Source: Corydoras sp. C115 (taxonomy: Eukaryota > Chordata > Actinopteri > Siluriformes > Callichthyidae). From it: DNA of 64,000 nucleotides. The notes below the pieces were generated by a model. The model did no database searches, was not told where the DNA came from, and saw only the letters and a program-made list of their open reading frames with translations. Below are positions 42,246-53,595 of this stretch, piece after piece. Position 1 is the first letter of the stretch. Each line of letters opens with the position of its first letter. The position numbers and the translations under genes are program-made. The DNA lies in NCBI GenBank assembly GCA_019802505.1, contig JAFMOC010000071.1:682001-746000 (forward strand), given 5' to 3'.

Positions 42246-43773
42246 TAATGTAATTTAAAGGTATGAAAAAAATACCTATCTCATATTTTTGTTTTAAAAC
42301 AAAGAAACCTTGTGAGGGCCGAAGCTTGGACTCGTTAAAGGCTAAGCACCACTTAATGGACCACCATGAAGATTTCACATACACTACAAATAATGGATTA
42401 AGCGAATGGTTCTTTCCAATGTGCACTTTTCAAGGTGAATAAATTTGTGCATTTTTTTGATAGTTTGTGATCTGTGGGCCATTAGCAAACGGGGTTCAAA
42501 ACAATTTTTGGTTGCCAAAAACAATACACCTTTTTGTCATTTTGCCTACACATTCAGTTCATCTGTTTTAAATTATAGGCTTGTTGTCCACCTTCTACAT
42601 CACGTATGATGTATTTTAAATAGCTAAGACTGTGGCCTTGGCTAGATTAAATTATTTTAAGCTATAGTACTTAAATTCAAAGGGGAAAATAATTCTTAGC
42701 ATTGATAATCATAAGTTAGGAATGCTGTATTTATGTATAGTACAATTATATATATTTTTTTTTTACAAATCTGTTAAATAATTAATACATATACTGATTC
42801 AGTTCAGTCATTAAATTTTGGTCTCTTATTTTCTGAAAGAATAAAAGAGCTGTATTTGCATTGTATTTCCAGTAACTTCCTGGTAGGAATATAAACCTTG
42901 TTTATTAATTGGAATTAACTCAATCAAATATTATTCATAAGGTATGAAGTATTCAAATATCCAAATATTTGGGCATAAATGTGCTGCAGGAAAAAAAAAA
43001 ACTTTACCGAGAAGCAATGTACTGAGGACTGAAGAAAGTGAGGGAGACAAAACAAAGTGAACAAGTTAAGAGATAATTATAAAATACACCTGTAGGCTCA
43101 GTGCAATCAGTCCAAGTGAGGTCTCTTTCACAGATAATATGTGTCAGTCCACAAACACGGAATGCAGCACGGTGAGAACTCCATTAGTAAAGATGGATCA
43201 CTGCAACCTTTATCACAAAAACCCACACACTAAGATGTCTGTGTTTGTCTGTGTGCATATGCAGTAATGCCTTTCATCATTATTTCCAGTATAGATAGGA
43301 AATTTCTCCTCTGCAAAGCTGTTCTTATAAAAATTGCAAACATTACGTGCTATATTATTGTAAACCTTTAAGCAAAGATAGGGATTTCATTTACTTTTCG
43401 CCTTTCTTAAACTTGTGTGTGATTTCCAGACTGTCTGAAGGCCATTGTTCTGTGCTGTTGACAGACCTGTTATGGCCAGCTGCCTGAAGCTTTAACAGTA
43501 AGACTACATCAAGTAAAAGCACTTGGGTTTCCATTGCTTGACTACACAAAAAAATCACCAATCTCCTGTTGCCCCTGAGCGTTTTTTTCTTTTTTTCTAT
43601 TATGTCTGAACATGTCTGGTGTGAAAGCTTAAATTGGACAGTCTGAATAAGAACTTGGTACTTCATTGTCTTTAGTTTTGTTAGTTGTTAATTTTAATGT
43701 CTAAATTTGTTTAAGTAGCCTAAACTATTTTCTAAAGGTATTAAGGTAAAACTGGTATTCATAATGCAGCTTC

Positions 43774-43778
<5 letters not shown>
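42246..43778. other. Intergenic DNA
   Basis: I see no gene or named repeat; composition is AT-rich throughout. Confidence 0.5.

Positions 43779-43826
<48 letters not shown>
43779..43826. repeat. (AAT)n microsatellite
   Basis: About sixteen AAT units. Confidence 0.97.
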
Positions 43827-43827
<1 letters not shown>

Positions 43828-44214
43828 GGCTTATAACACAAATGGACATAATGTATTGTGTCAATGTAATGTAATGTATTATGAACTTTATGAAATATTT
43901 GAGATGATTTTGTTTAATTCTAAAAAAAAGCATTCTTAATTGAAATTAGGAAGTTACTATATGGTAATACTGATGCAGTCTAATTCATGGGGCTAATGAC
44001 TTACAACACTTTACCCAATGTCATTAGGTAGATTAAAGATATATTGCCCCAATATGTGAACATGTGCATGAACTCTTTTGGCTGTGTGTATGTGTCTCTG
44101 CTGAGCTATGGACCAGTAACTTTGCAGAAGTTACTCTACGTGTTAAGTACATGTTACTCTAGGAGCCTAATAAAGATAAGAGGATTACAAAAACATTATT
44201 AATAATAGTTCAAA

Positions 44215-44460
44215 TGATAAATGTAATAATTCCACATCATTCACTGTGGCATCATCTCCACAAGCTTCTGCAATGTCACAATATTTTTTTCTGTTCAGAG
44301 TTACATTCCTTTTTACCACAAGGTCTTGTATTGGTGATAGATTTGAACAACCGCACATTTCTCTAGCACATCCCAAAGATTCTCAAAGGGATAAGGTTCT
44401 GGACTCTGTGGTGGCCAACCCACGTGTAAAAATGATGTCTCATGCTCCCTGACTTATTCT
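44215..44460 (-). pseudogene. Tc1-like transposase C-terminal fragment
   Basis: The minus strand reads REHETSFLHVGWPPQSPEP and then ENLWDVLEKCAV. This is the Tc1/mariner (DD34E) block that normally reads WPPQSPDLNPIENLWDxLE; the aspartate and flanking residues are mutated (PEPYPFENL). Further on TLQKLVEMMPQ corresponds to the usual C-terminal helix. Stops follow. Inverted ends are not visible, so this is an old fragment of a DNA transposon. Confidence 0.78.
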
Positions 44461-44672
44461 TTCACAGTTTTAGTCATTTGAAACAGGTTAACTTTTTTTC
44501 ATGACCCCAGGGTCTGTATTTCCACATAGTTGTTTAACAAATAAGAAGCTCAGTGCATCAGTTGGGGTAAATAACTTGTTGCACATAATCACTCATGCAG
44601 TAATTATCTAATGAAAGTCTCTTACCTATTTGCTTAGTCCAGGTGGTGACCTTTATTTTGGCCAAGCAGTGT

Positions 44673-44674
44673 AC

Positions 44675-44730
<56 letters not shown>

Positions 44731-44756
44731 GTAGTAGTAGTAGTAGTAGTAGTACT
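44673..44756. repeat. (ATT)n then (AGT)n microsatellite
   Basis: About eighteen ATT units change to about eight AGT units. Confidence 0.95.
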
Positions 44757-45323
44757 GGTAGTAGTAACAGAAAGTGTAACCATGTCCTTCTATGTTATTA
44801 TTTACAGTATGTGCTTTGCTTAATTTTTTTTTTCAGGTTCCCAAACTGTGCTCCTTTAGGATCACAGGTTTTTTTTTGTGTGTGTGTTTATCACCTGTCT
44901 GTTCCTTTTCCAATGTATTACATTTGAAATTTCTCATTTTTTGAATTTCTTAATTGTGTGACTAATAATTGTGTGACTAATAAAGACTTATTGGTATATC
45001 AATATCAATAAGTGGAAAAACATTGAATTGTGCAGCCAGTATCGTTAGTACAGTTCTAATAAAGTGCTCAGTGAGTGAATAATTCTTACTTAATTAGGAG
45101 TTCATTATACATTTAATGTACAAGTTCATGGTCATGAAGGTAACTTGAATAGTATATTTAGCACATGTGGAAGTCTATTAAAGGTTTCACTAATAACTTG
45201 TGACATGAACCTCTGAAACGTGAAAATGTTTAGCATTTAGGTTATACAGGTTATACATTCTACTCTCCACATTTTCAGACATAAGGGCAAAATATGGAGT
45301 TTTTTTGTCCTTAAAAGTACTGT

Positions 45324-45637
45324 CGGCACGGTGGCTTAGTGGTTAGCACGTTCGCCTCTCAGCACTAGGGATTCCAAGTTTGAATCCCCATCTGGGTGGA
45401 GTTTTCATGTTCTCCCTGTGTCTGCGTGGGTTTCCTCCGGGTTCTCCGGTTTCCTCCCACAGTCCAAAAACTTGGATCAAGTCAATTGAGTTCTCCAAAT
45501 TGCCCCATATAGAGTGTGTATGCGTGCGTGTCTGTGTGAGTGAGTGTGTGCCCAGCGATGGATTGGCGCCCTGTCCTGGGTGTATCTGCTCAGCGCCCGA
45601 AACATTCTCCCCTGGATGGGCATGGGGAACCCCACCA
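45324..45637 (+). mobile_element. SINE copy without the 3' tail
   Basis: Intact head CGGCACGGTGGCTTAGTGGT to CATGGGGAACCCCACC. The GGATAAAGCGG tail is missing and no clear duplication is visible. Confidence 0.9.
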
Positions 45638-45879
45638 TTTAAATGTATGTTACATTCAAACTGCTTAGGTGGGCGGGACAATGTAATTTACTGGCGTACT
45701 GTTACAATAACAATGACCAATTATTATTATTACCCTTTCCCAGCATGCCTTGTAGCCGTGTTCTATGTGTTCTATGTTTTATGCTTTTATTAATGTTCAT
45801 GTTCTGTTTGGGGGAATGCAAATTGCAGGGATTGTTGGGGATGGGGGGGGGTTGCCATTTCGGGGAAACATGTGTCATG

Positions 45880-47295
45880 TGTCATGTACGTGTCCGCAAG
45901 GGCAAAAACAAAGCGCAGTAGCGCTGAAAGGATCCAGGAGGCGCGGGGAAGTGAATTTAATTTTATTGAGTCGCTTGAACACGCGTGACTAAAAATAACG
46001 CCGGAACGCAGACGAAACAAAAACGGAAAGAATATAAACGAAAACCCGACCACATGAAAACAAATACATTAACTTAATGAGAACAAATAATCAAAAATAA
46101 TCAAAAGAAAATGAAAACAGGTGAGAAGTGCCTAGCACTCCTTACATTACCACCCCCAAAATGAGCGACCAAGGGGGAGACAGGCATAGGAAAAAATAAG
46201 ACAAAAACATGGAGATTCCTATAGGGAACTGGAGCGGGCCACAAATCAGGGGACTGTAAAAGGATGTGGGGAGGAAGAACGTGCCCTGAGAGAAAGGAAT
46301 CAAAATCATCCTCAGAGTCGATACATGAGTCGCGACTCCCCTCAGAATACACTGATTTTGTTTCGTCCTGGGATACGACTTCCTCGTACCAACCTGTTCC
46401 ACGGCGCGTTGACCCGAACCCTGGAACCGAGTGACTCGACGCGATCGTGGAGTTCACCCGGCTCTGACAGGGTTCGCAGGGGAGAGAGCGGGTGAAAGAA
46501 AAAGGCTAAAAGGCGGGGCTAGCGCCGAAACTAAACAGAACCATGGCTGCAGCCGGAAAAGCACAATGTTGAGGAAGAGGAGAATAAATAATAATAACTT
46601 ACCATGTCTCGCATTCTGTCATGCTCGTGTCCCCAAGAGCAAAATAAAAGCGCAGTAGCGCCGAAAGGATCCAGGAGGCACAGGGAAGTGAATCGAATTT
46701 TATTGAGTTGGTTGTTCAGAACAATGAGTCGAACATGCATGAATAAAACTAACGCCGGAACGCCGACGAAATGGAAATGTAAAGAATATAAATGAAAACC
46801 CTACCACGTGAAAAGCAAAAGCAACCAATGAAAATAACAAATACATTAACTTAATGAGAACAAATAAATGAAAATAATCAAAAGAAAATGATTCTAGCAC
46901 TCCTTATGTCACGGTAGTCTACCTCGGAATAAAGCGGATGCGCATAGGAAGCGCAGAGCCGCCGCGTTACACGCGCTGAAGGGAGCCAGGCATGCAGGTA
47001 GCAGAGAACGGGTTTATTTAAAGGTGCAGTGCACCAAAAAACATGAGGTAAAAACGACTAGTGACATATAACACACGACCAGCACCGAGGACGTGAAACA
47101 ACGGACATAAATACAAAACGACACCAGACCATGTGCACAAAACAAACCAATGACAAGATGACGTTAATTAGCTAACTAATAACCACTGAACGTTAATTAA
47201 CGGAACAGAACGAGACAAAACACAAAACAGGTGACAGGTGCCCTAGGCACCTGTTACACCTTACATGCCTAAAAAAATGCCTAGCACTCCTTACA
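45880..47295 (-). mobile_element. Non-autonomous LTR element with nested solo LTR
   Basis: The left LTR is 45880-46146 (TGTCATG...CTTACA) and the right LTR is 46617-46906 plus 47259-47295, split by the solo LTR 46907-47258. The minus-strand internal region (46616-46147) has a leader with one GGCGCTAGCCCCGCC unit (about 46520), a short frame starting near 46457 (SEGSRDSCIDSEDDFDSF), and a purine tract TTTTGGGGGTGG directly before the left LTR. There is no gag, RT or integrase. Possible flanks TCATG and TTATG differ at one base. Confidence 0.75.
46907..47258 (-). mobile_element. Solo LTR, 352 bp, TSD CCTTA
   Basis: TGTCACGG...CTGTTACA flanked by CCTTA at 46902-46906 and 47259-47263. The minus strand has TATTTAT at 47113-47107, with the predicted RNA start 30 nt on, and TAAATAAAC as a poly(A) signal. 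Its U3 start carries the palindrome CAGGTGCCCTAGGCACCTG. Confidence 0.9.
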
Positions 47296-47363
47296 TTATG
47301 TCCTTAAGCAAAAGGCTGAACTAAAACCAAGTTCTCTCCTTGCTGTTTACTGTCACGTGTTTA

Positions 47364-47728
47364 TTCATTCATTTATTCATTCAATCATTCATTATCTCCC
47401 GCTTTATCCTCTATTAGGGTCGTGGTGGGGTTCCCCATGCCCATCCAGGGGAGAACGTCTCGGGCGCAGTGCAGATAGACCCAGGTCAGGGCGCCAATCC
47501 ATCGCTGGGCACACACTCACTCGCACAGACACACTCTATATGGGGCAATTTTGAGAATTAAATTGACTTGATCCATGTTTTTGGAATGTGGGAGGAAACC
47601 GGAGAACCCGGAGGAAACCCACGCAGACACGGGGAGAACATGGAAACTCCACCCAGATGGGGATTCGAACCGGGAATCCCTAGTGCTGAGAGGTGAACAT
47701 GCTAACCACTAAGCCACCATGCCGCCAC
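47364..47728 (-). mobile_element. Full-length SINE with 12-bp TSD
   Basis: The duplication GTCACGTGTTTA is at 47352-47363 and 47729-47740. Body and head are well preserved. Confidence 0.95.
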
Positions 47729-47994
47729 GTCACGTGTTTAATAATAGCACAAATTCTGTGAAAATGATGACCTGAAGCTGAGTATTTTTCTGTGCAGATT
47801 CCACAAAATTATCTTTATTGTCATGTGTAAACAGGATTTCACCATTAAAGCTTAGAAAACGAGGAATCACAATGGCTTGTCCACTGAAAAAAAGTACATC
47901 TTGGGTCAGAAAAATGTGGGCACACCTTCACTAATCCATTATTTTCATAACTACTGACATGTGTTATTCTCATTTGTAAGTCGCTTCTGTAATT

Positions 47995-48260
47995 TGGCCA
48001 CTAGATAACAGTATTTGGCTATAAGAGGTGCTAGAAAATCTGTCAATCAGTAATCAGCGTTCACTTCAAAAACCAAACTACATACATTGTTAACTTTTAT
48101 GATTTAAATAAATCTTTAATTAATCAAACCTTGTTTTTTTCAATGAAGTACGTTTGTATTTATAAAAGCAATGTCACTCGGAGCTGTGCATTATTGTAAA
48201 TGAATCATGGGAAATAGGTGTAACATCACTCCGGTATGCGTGGTGCCTAATAACACCTTA
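47995..48260 (+). repeat. Dispersed repeat, inverted copy at 58160-58435
   Basis: CCACTAGATAACAGTATTTG, AATCAGCGTTCACTTCAAAA, AATCAAACCTTG and AATCATGGGAAATAGGTGT each have a minus-strand counterpart at 58160-58435 in the same order. No coding signal; the type is not identified. Confidence 0.6.
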
Positions 48261-48639
48261 TTTCTTTGATTTATTAACAACAATGTATGCTCTCTTGTGC
48301 CTTATTGCTTTATTATACACAGACCTCAATTACACTACTGGACTAAGATTACACCACCTATGCTCAGGTACCTGTATTATGTTAGGATCGTTCTATAAGC
48401 ACTGAAAAAAAGGATACATAACACCAACTGTACAGTAACATATGAGCTGCTTATCTTTCTACTTTTTACATTAAAGTTATGTCAATAAGGAAGATGCTTT
48501 TAATGTGTTTAATGAGTGCAAAGTGAGTAGATACTGTTAAAAACCTCTAGCAGCACTGTGGTGTCTGATCCAGTCATACCAGTGCAACACAAACACACAC
48601 CACCACTACATCATTGCCGTGGTAAGAATCATCAATCAA

Positions 48640-48980
48640 CCAAATAATACTAATTAATGATGGATTATTGAAGTTATTGTGTAATTGTTGTTTAAACTGT
48701 TGTTTATGAGGTATAGTGAAGTGGCAACAACTATGTTTGTGAGGGCTTAAAGTAAAGCAACTGTTGTTTATGTGTAATTATACGTTATTGCAACCATTCT
48801 ATATGAGCCATTTTTGTAGTAGCAATTGTTTTTTATTAACGATTTTAGTTGTTGTGGCAAGTATTGTTTATGGGGGATGTTAGCATTGTTGTAACTGTTG
48901 TTTATAAGGGATTATAGCAGTTTTAGCAACTGTTGTTTATGAGGGAATATAGTAGTTGTGGCAGTCGTTTATAATGGATT
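48640..48980. repeat. Degenerate minisatellite, unit about 40 bp
   Basis: Repeated GCAACTGTTGTTTATGAGGG and ATTATAGTAGTTGTGG units. The array resumes at 50404-50450 after the LTR element, which inserted into it. Confidence 0.75.
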
Positions 48981-49322
48981 TGTAAGGAATGCAGTCCATC
49001 TCTTACTTTTCATGTTTCTATCTTAGAAACATGTTAGCTAATTAACTGCTTCCTTGTTTGAGTTAATTAACTGGCTTTTGTTATTGGCTCTCGCGTTTAG
49101 TCATGTGGTCTGTTTCGGGTATATACTCTCCATCGTTTGAGTTTGTCCTCATACCAGCATTAATTTTTGTTACGCGTTGTCGGCTCTGTGTTTTCTTTGA
49201 TGCTTTATATAAAGCCACTTCAAGCTTACCCGGTTGCCTGACTCCACTTAGCAGTTAAGGCACTTCAACTCAGGGCATTTATGCGCAGCCCCTTCACTTG
49301 GGCCAGTGGCGCTTTGTGACAG

Positions 49323-49331
49323 AATGCTGGT
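49323..49331 (+). promoter_or_regulatory. Candidate self-priming site
   Basis: AATGCTGGT, one base after the LTR, is the complement of ACCAGCATT at 49153-49161, which lies 33 nt downstream of the start of TATATA (49120). Confidence 0.55.
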
Positions 49332-49662
49332 CTCAACGGATGTGGAGTCCAGGTACCTTATTTATGGGTAAGATCATAGATCATTTTTCATATCCACCGC
49401 AGGTACGCTTTTAGGGGGCGCTGTCCCTCGCCTATTTCGGCTGCTGCTTCCATGCTGCAAAACTTTGGCGTTAGCCCTGCCACTATAAGTTTTTCTTTTG
49501 TTTCCGGCTTCAGCCCCCGTGCTTGATCTGCCAGTGCTATCCCAGTATTCAAGACATTCAGCCATTCATTGAGTGATTCGGCTCCGCTTATCCCGCGTTT
49601 AGTTTTTTGAACCGCTTAGCTTCTAGGTTTTTTTTGTCCATTTATTTTTTTGTTTTGGGTAT

Positions 49663-50059
49663 TATGACTACTCTGTGGTGGTGGGATAAGGCCCCAGACA
49701 CAGACACTTTGATACCTCAGCTTTTTTTGGCTTCTCAATGCCACCTCGGAAAGGTCCCGTCAGACTTTTTCAGGTGTGTTATTAAGCGTCCACCCACATC
49801 CAACAGTACACCCCAGCCCAAATGCAGGAACCATCCCAACTGCCAAGGCAAGGCCCCACCTCCTTCCAGTACTTCCAGGGAGGCGGATTCTCCTTTTGTC
49901 AATGTGTGTGAGGTGTTTAATGTGCGTGAGGTGTCTGATGTGCATGAAGTGTTTGATAGGCGTGAGGTACCTGATGTTTGTGAGAACACTGAGGTGCAGG
50001 CTTTTGCTGGTGGTGGGTACCCTTGTTGTTTTCTTACTAGTCAGCCCCTCAGCGTTTGA
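49663..50059 (+). CDS. Unrecognised repeat-bearing frame of the 49-50 kb LTR element
   Basis: The frame from ATG 49663 begins MTTLWWWDKAPDTDTLIPQL. No family is recognised: gag capsid and zinc-knuckle motifs are absent. Residues near 80-110 form six-residue repeats (VREVSD, VHEVFD, RREVPD), from an 18-bp tandem array at about 49897-49990. The frame ends at 50059 just as the 27-bp array starts in another frame. Its position after the leader, where gag would lie, suggests a replaced or decayed gag slot. Whether it is translated is unknown; the upstream in-frame start at 49607 is an alternative. Confidence 0.3.
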
Positions 50060-50283
50060 GCCTGCTAAAATCTGTCCAGCGATCGAGCCCACTAAAGTCT
50101 GTCCAGCGATCGAGTCCGCTAGACTCTCCACCGATCAAACCCATTAAAGTCTATCCAGCGTTTGAGACTGTCCACTAAAGACTGTCCATCGTTCCAGTCC
50201 GTTAAAGTCTGTAAACCGATCAAGCCCACTAAAGCCTGTCCAGCAATCAATCCCACTAAAGTCTGTCCAGCGAGCCTGCTAAA
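50055..50283 (+). repeat. 27-bp tandem array, about 8-9 units
   Basis: Units of AAAGTCTGTCCAGCGATCGA plus GCCCACT, 27 bp each and somewhat degenerate. One frame reads KVCPAIEPT repeats. Length changes break the frame between about 50147 and 50162. Confidence 0.9.
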
Positions 50284-50450
50284 AACTCTAAAGCATTCGA
50301 GTTCGCTAAATAGCCTCTGTGCCGCATTCGTGATCCTAAACAGCCTCCATGCTGCCTTTGCGACCCTAAACAGCCTCTGTGCCCCCTTCGCACTTTTGTG
50401 ACAGGTTTATAGCAGGGACAACTGTTGTATATGAGTGATTATAGTAGTTG

Positions 50451-51919
50451 TGGCCTCCGTGGTTCTATCGCACATGGATGGACACATGCAAAATTATACA
50501 TGTACAGCTCATTAACAGTTTACTTTTTAAGGTACAATAAAATACATACATTTTATTCCATAATAATGACTGTTAATGGTAGCTGCTTTCAAAATTTAAC
50601 CAGAAGGGTTCAGAGTGTGGTCCCAAAAACACTGCCTCTATCAGATCAATATGTTTATCATCTTCAAATACATTCAAAAATTCAAATACAAAAAAGTGAG
50701 AAGACGATTGACTATGTTGCTGCAATATACATACAGTCAGGTTACTCAGGTCTTGTGGCATTATTTAAATATAACCTGTGGTGTTTTTTAAAAAATATTT
50801 TTTTATTTTAAAAAGGGAATGAACTACCAGTGGTTGCAAACCATGAATTTATAAACAGGACACTAATATAATAACTAAAAACACAACACTCTTATTCAGT
50901 GCATCTGCAACAACACCTGAACCCACACAATACTTACAGACACATATATCTTATGAATAAACCATGAATCATTGACTCCAGAGCTGCACCTTCAGAGCAC
51001 TGCTTTTTTTATTTACTCCAACATATCCAGCTTTCTCTCCTCAAGATTTACACTACAGGCCCATGTGTGCATGCATAAATTCCATCAGAGGACCATTGGG
51101 TGACACTGATGTATTTTTACAATTGCTGGCAAAAAGCAAGGGTGAACAAATCAAAAGAATATGGCTTCACATAAAGGGGAGGAGAACACTGAAGTATGGC
51201 ATTTGGAATAATGATATAGTCGCGATGTGACTCATAATTCACCATGCCATTAAGACCCATTGCTGAATAGTAAAGGAGCACATTGATCAAGAAGCTTTGT
51301 GATTTCCTCGGCCTATAATGAAGTTTTAGCCCCTTGTTCCTGCATTGTAATGCACTTTTGTATGACACATGACGCACGGAAAAGTTACTGCCCAAATTAC
51401 TATCTGGGTTGAAAAATATCTAGCAGGATGTGAACAACCGCTCAAATAGTGAAATAATCATCACACAAAATAAGCTTTGAATTAAGCAACGACGGTGATT
51501 ATATTGTCAAATCTATGACATGTACATAATTGGAATAACCCAGCATATTTTTGTGTGATGGTGTATTGCCTGACATTACGCAGTTATAATGGAGTGGCCA
51601 CAAGTTAATACACAGGCTGACCAAAAAAAAACATCAGGCACACTAATATTTCACTGGGCCACCTTTAGCTTTGATTCTGGAACGGGGGGCTCCTCCGCTG
51701 ACACGGCCGGGACATCCTTGGGCTTCCTTGGCAGGCGCTTTCAGGCAGCCTGACCAGGTGAACGTCCTCAGGTCAAGGCGTGGCAGGCACCCTCTGATTT
51801 GATTTAATTAGAAGTATCTACTCTTTTGTGTAAAACTGTATACAGCCTTAAAATGATTTAAATTACCTTTAATAAAAATACATTAATTAATTCGATTCCT
51901 GAAAAAATGGCTTTGTAAA
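50451..51919. other. Intergenic DNA with one GC-rich patch
   Basis: A possible Tc1-like scrap, CCACCTTTAGCTTTGATTCT at 51659, is followed by a GC-rich patch (51680-51795). Nothing else is recognised. Confidence 0.4.
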
Positions 51920-52230
51920 TAAACAAGCTAAACCATGACAATTATTATTGTTTTAAAAAAATAAAAATAAAAATTGTCACAGTAGTGTATCAAGCCGAAG
52001 TGATTTTGGAAAGAAGAACATTGTGGTTTTGTTGTAGGAAACGTTTGAAGGACTGAGAACTCATTCTCCTTGAGTGGCCGGGCAGCATCTTCTGTGCTGG
52101 ACACCAACATACAGGTTGTGTAATTACCATTTTCCAAAATTAGAAAATCCTCAATCAATTCAGTTTGACCATTCTGGCAGGACAACAAAAACACTAGTCC
52201 AATAAAAATTGTTGATACCTCCAAGGAAAA
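51920..52230 (-). mobile_element. L2-group LINE 3'-UTR fragment (tentative)
   Basis: CTCCTTGAGTGGCCGGGCAG resembles the 3' UTR stretch at 31395-31420 (CTCCTTGAGTGGCAGGGCAG) of the L2 LINE. The rest is diverged. Confidence 0.45.
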
Positions 52231-52604
52231 CAGATAGGAAAAGTAGTTACTTTAACATAAAACATGGTAATTGAATTGTTCCGCTGCACTGTGCATGGTT
52301 GACGATTCACTAAAGATTGCTAAAATATAGCCCATTATGTTCATATAATCATATCTCAGGGAGGTGAGGATGGTGAATGTGAAGGTGAGGATATGAGTTA
52401 ACACAACAACAATTTAAAAAAAGCAACATCACATATCATCTGCTGTTCATTTGTTACATGGTTTCTCCTTGTGTGTTGATTTTTTAGATCTGGCTTTTTA
52501 AAGGTCCGGTTTTGCAGTTTTTGAATGGTTGGTTCAGGTATTCTTTATATGCCGGTTTCTGATTTTTGTTATTTTTTGTCAATACTTTTATTAATTGAAT
52601 TAAT

Positions 52605-52790
52605 TGATTTATTCATTAGTTTCAACTTAATCCTCTATCGGGGTCACGGAGAGGTTCCCCATGCCCATCCATGTTTTTTTTTTTTTGGTGCTAGCCAGAT
52701 ACAACCAGGACAGGCCGTCAATTTCTTACACACTCTCTACCAGACTGTATGGGGCAATTTAGAGCAGCCAATTTACCTTGGCATAGGGGA
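52605..52790 (-). mobile_element. SINE fragment with internal T-run
   Basis: ACTTAATCCTCTATCGGGGT and GGCAATTTAGAGCAGCC are recognisable. A T13 tract replaces part of the body. Confidence 0.75.
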
Positions 52791-53595
52791 GTCCCCATTG
52801 CTTGATTCCTTTCAATTGCTTGATTCCTTTTTGTTTGATTTATGATGCCTTTTTAGTCTCCATACTGCAACATAGAGGCAGTGCATGACAAAGTCTGTAA
52901 ATTAATAATGTGTCTCTGTTTTATCCTCTGTTTATTTAGCTTAATTGTTTTATATTAAGCTTTATTTCTTATTTGATAAATTTGTCATATTTCTGTATTT
53001 GTCAGGTGCTCAGGTGCATACCTGTTTATCCTTATGTTTTGTTTTTTTTTATTTTGTTGTTTGCTTTGTTTTTGTTTGCTTCAGCTAGTCATCTATGTTA
53101 AGTAGTCTGACCTGGCTCTGTTTGTGGTTCAATTTGTTCTATTTCTTTCTGTAATCCAGTGTCACTCCTTTGGGAAACATCAGTTCAGTTTGATTTTGTT
53201 CTGTTCATGTTACATAGCTTCATATTGCATTACTCCATTGCTTCCATTTAAGTTCTCGCCTTTCATGACTTTCCTGTAAATGCTGATTCTCTCTTACTTG
53301 TGCTATGTACTCTGCTGTTTCTCCAGCAGTTTGGGTTTGTGTTTTTTCTTTGCATGCCATTTGGCCATACACTTGTCTTTTAAGTGTAAGTTGTGAAACG
53401 TTTAAGTTTTTATATGTGCTGCTTGTGCATTAGCTCTGGTTTATGAGCATATTCATTTACATGCAAATATTTGACGGCTGTTTTTCACGGTTTCTTAATT
53501 GCAGTTTAAATATTATTTGCATTGTTAGTTAGAAGTGTTATCTTATTGTCTGAGTTGTTTATTAATGCAATCTTTGATTTTTTTATGTTCTAGTA
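52791..53595. other. T-rich intergenic DNA
   Basis: Long T-rich stretch without repeats that I can name or coding signal. Confidence 0.45.

Larger units (their letters stand above)
48981..50403 (+). mobile_element. Non-autonomous LTR element with Cys/Pro 9-residue repeats
   Basis: The 5' LTR is 48981-49321 (TGTAAGG...TTTGTGACA), with TATATA at 49120. At the far end only a TTTTGTGACA stump of the 3' LTR remains (to 50403). The 5-bp flanks GGATT and GGTTT differ at one base. The internal region has a leader containing GGCGTTAGCCCTGCC (about 49470), the same motif as the other leaders, then repeat-coding sequence. There is no gag, protease, RT or integrase motif. It lies inside a minisatellite. 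Confidence 0.75.

Noticed and set aside
46147..46616. Self-priming match in the 45.9-47.3 kb element
   Set aside because: The primer region GAATGCGAGA pairs with the LTR start TCTGCGTTC only with a wobble and a gap. It is too weak to claim beside the four clear cases.
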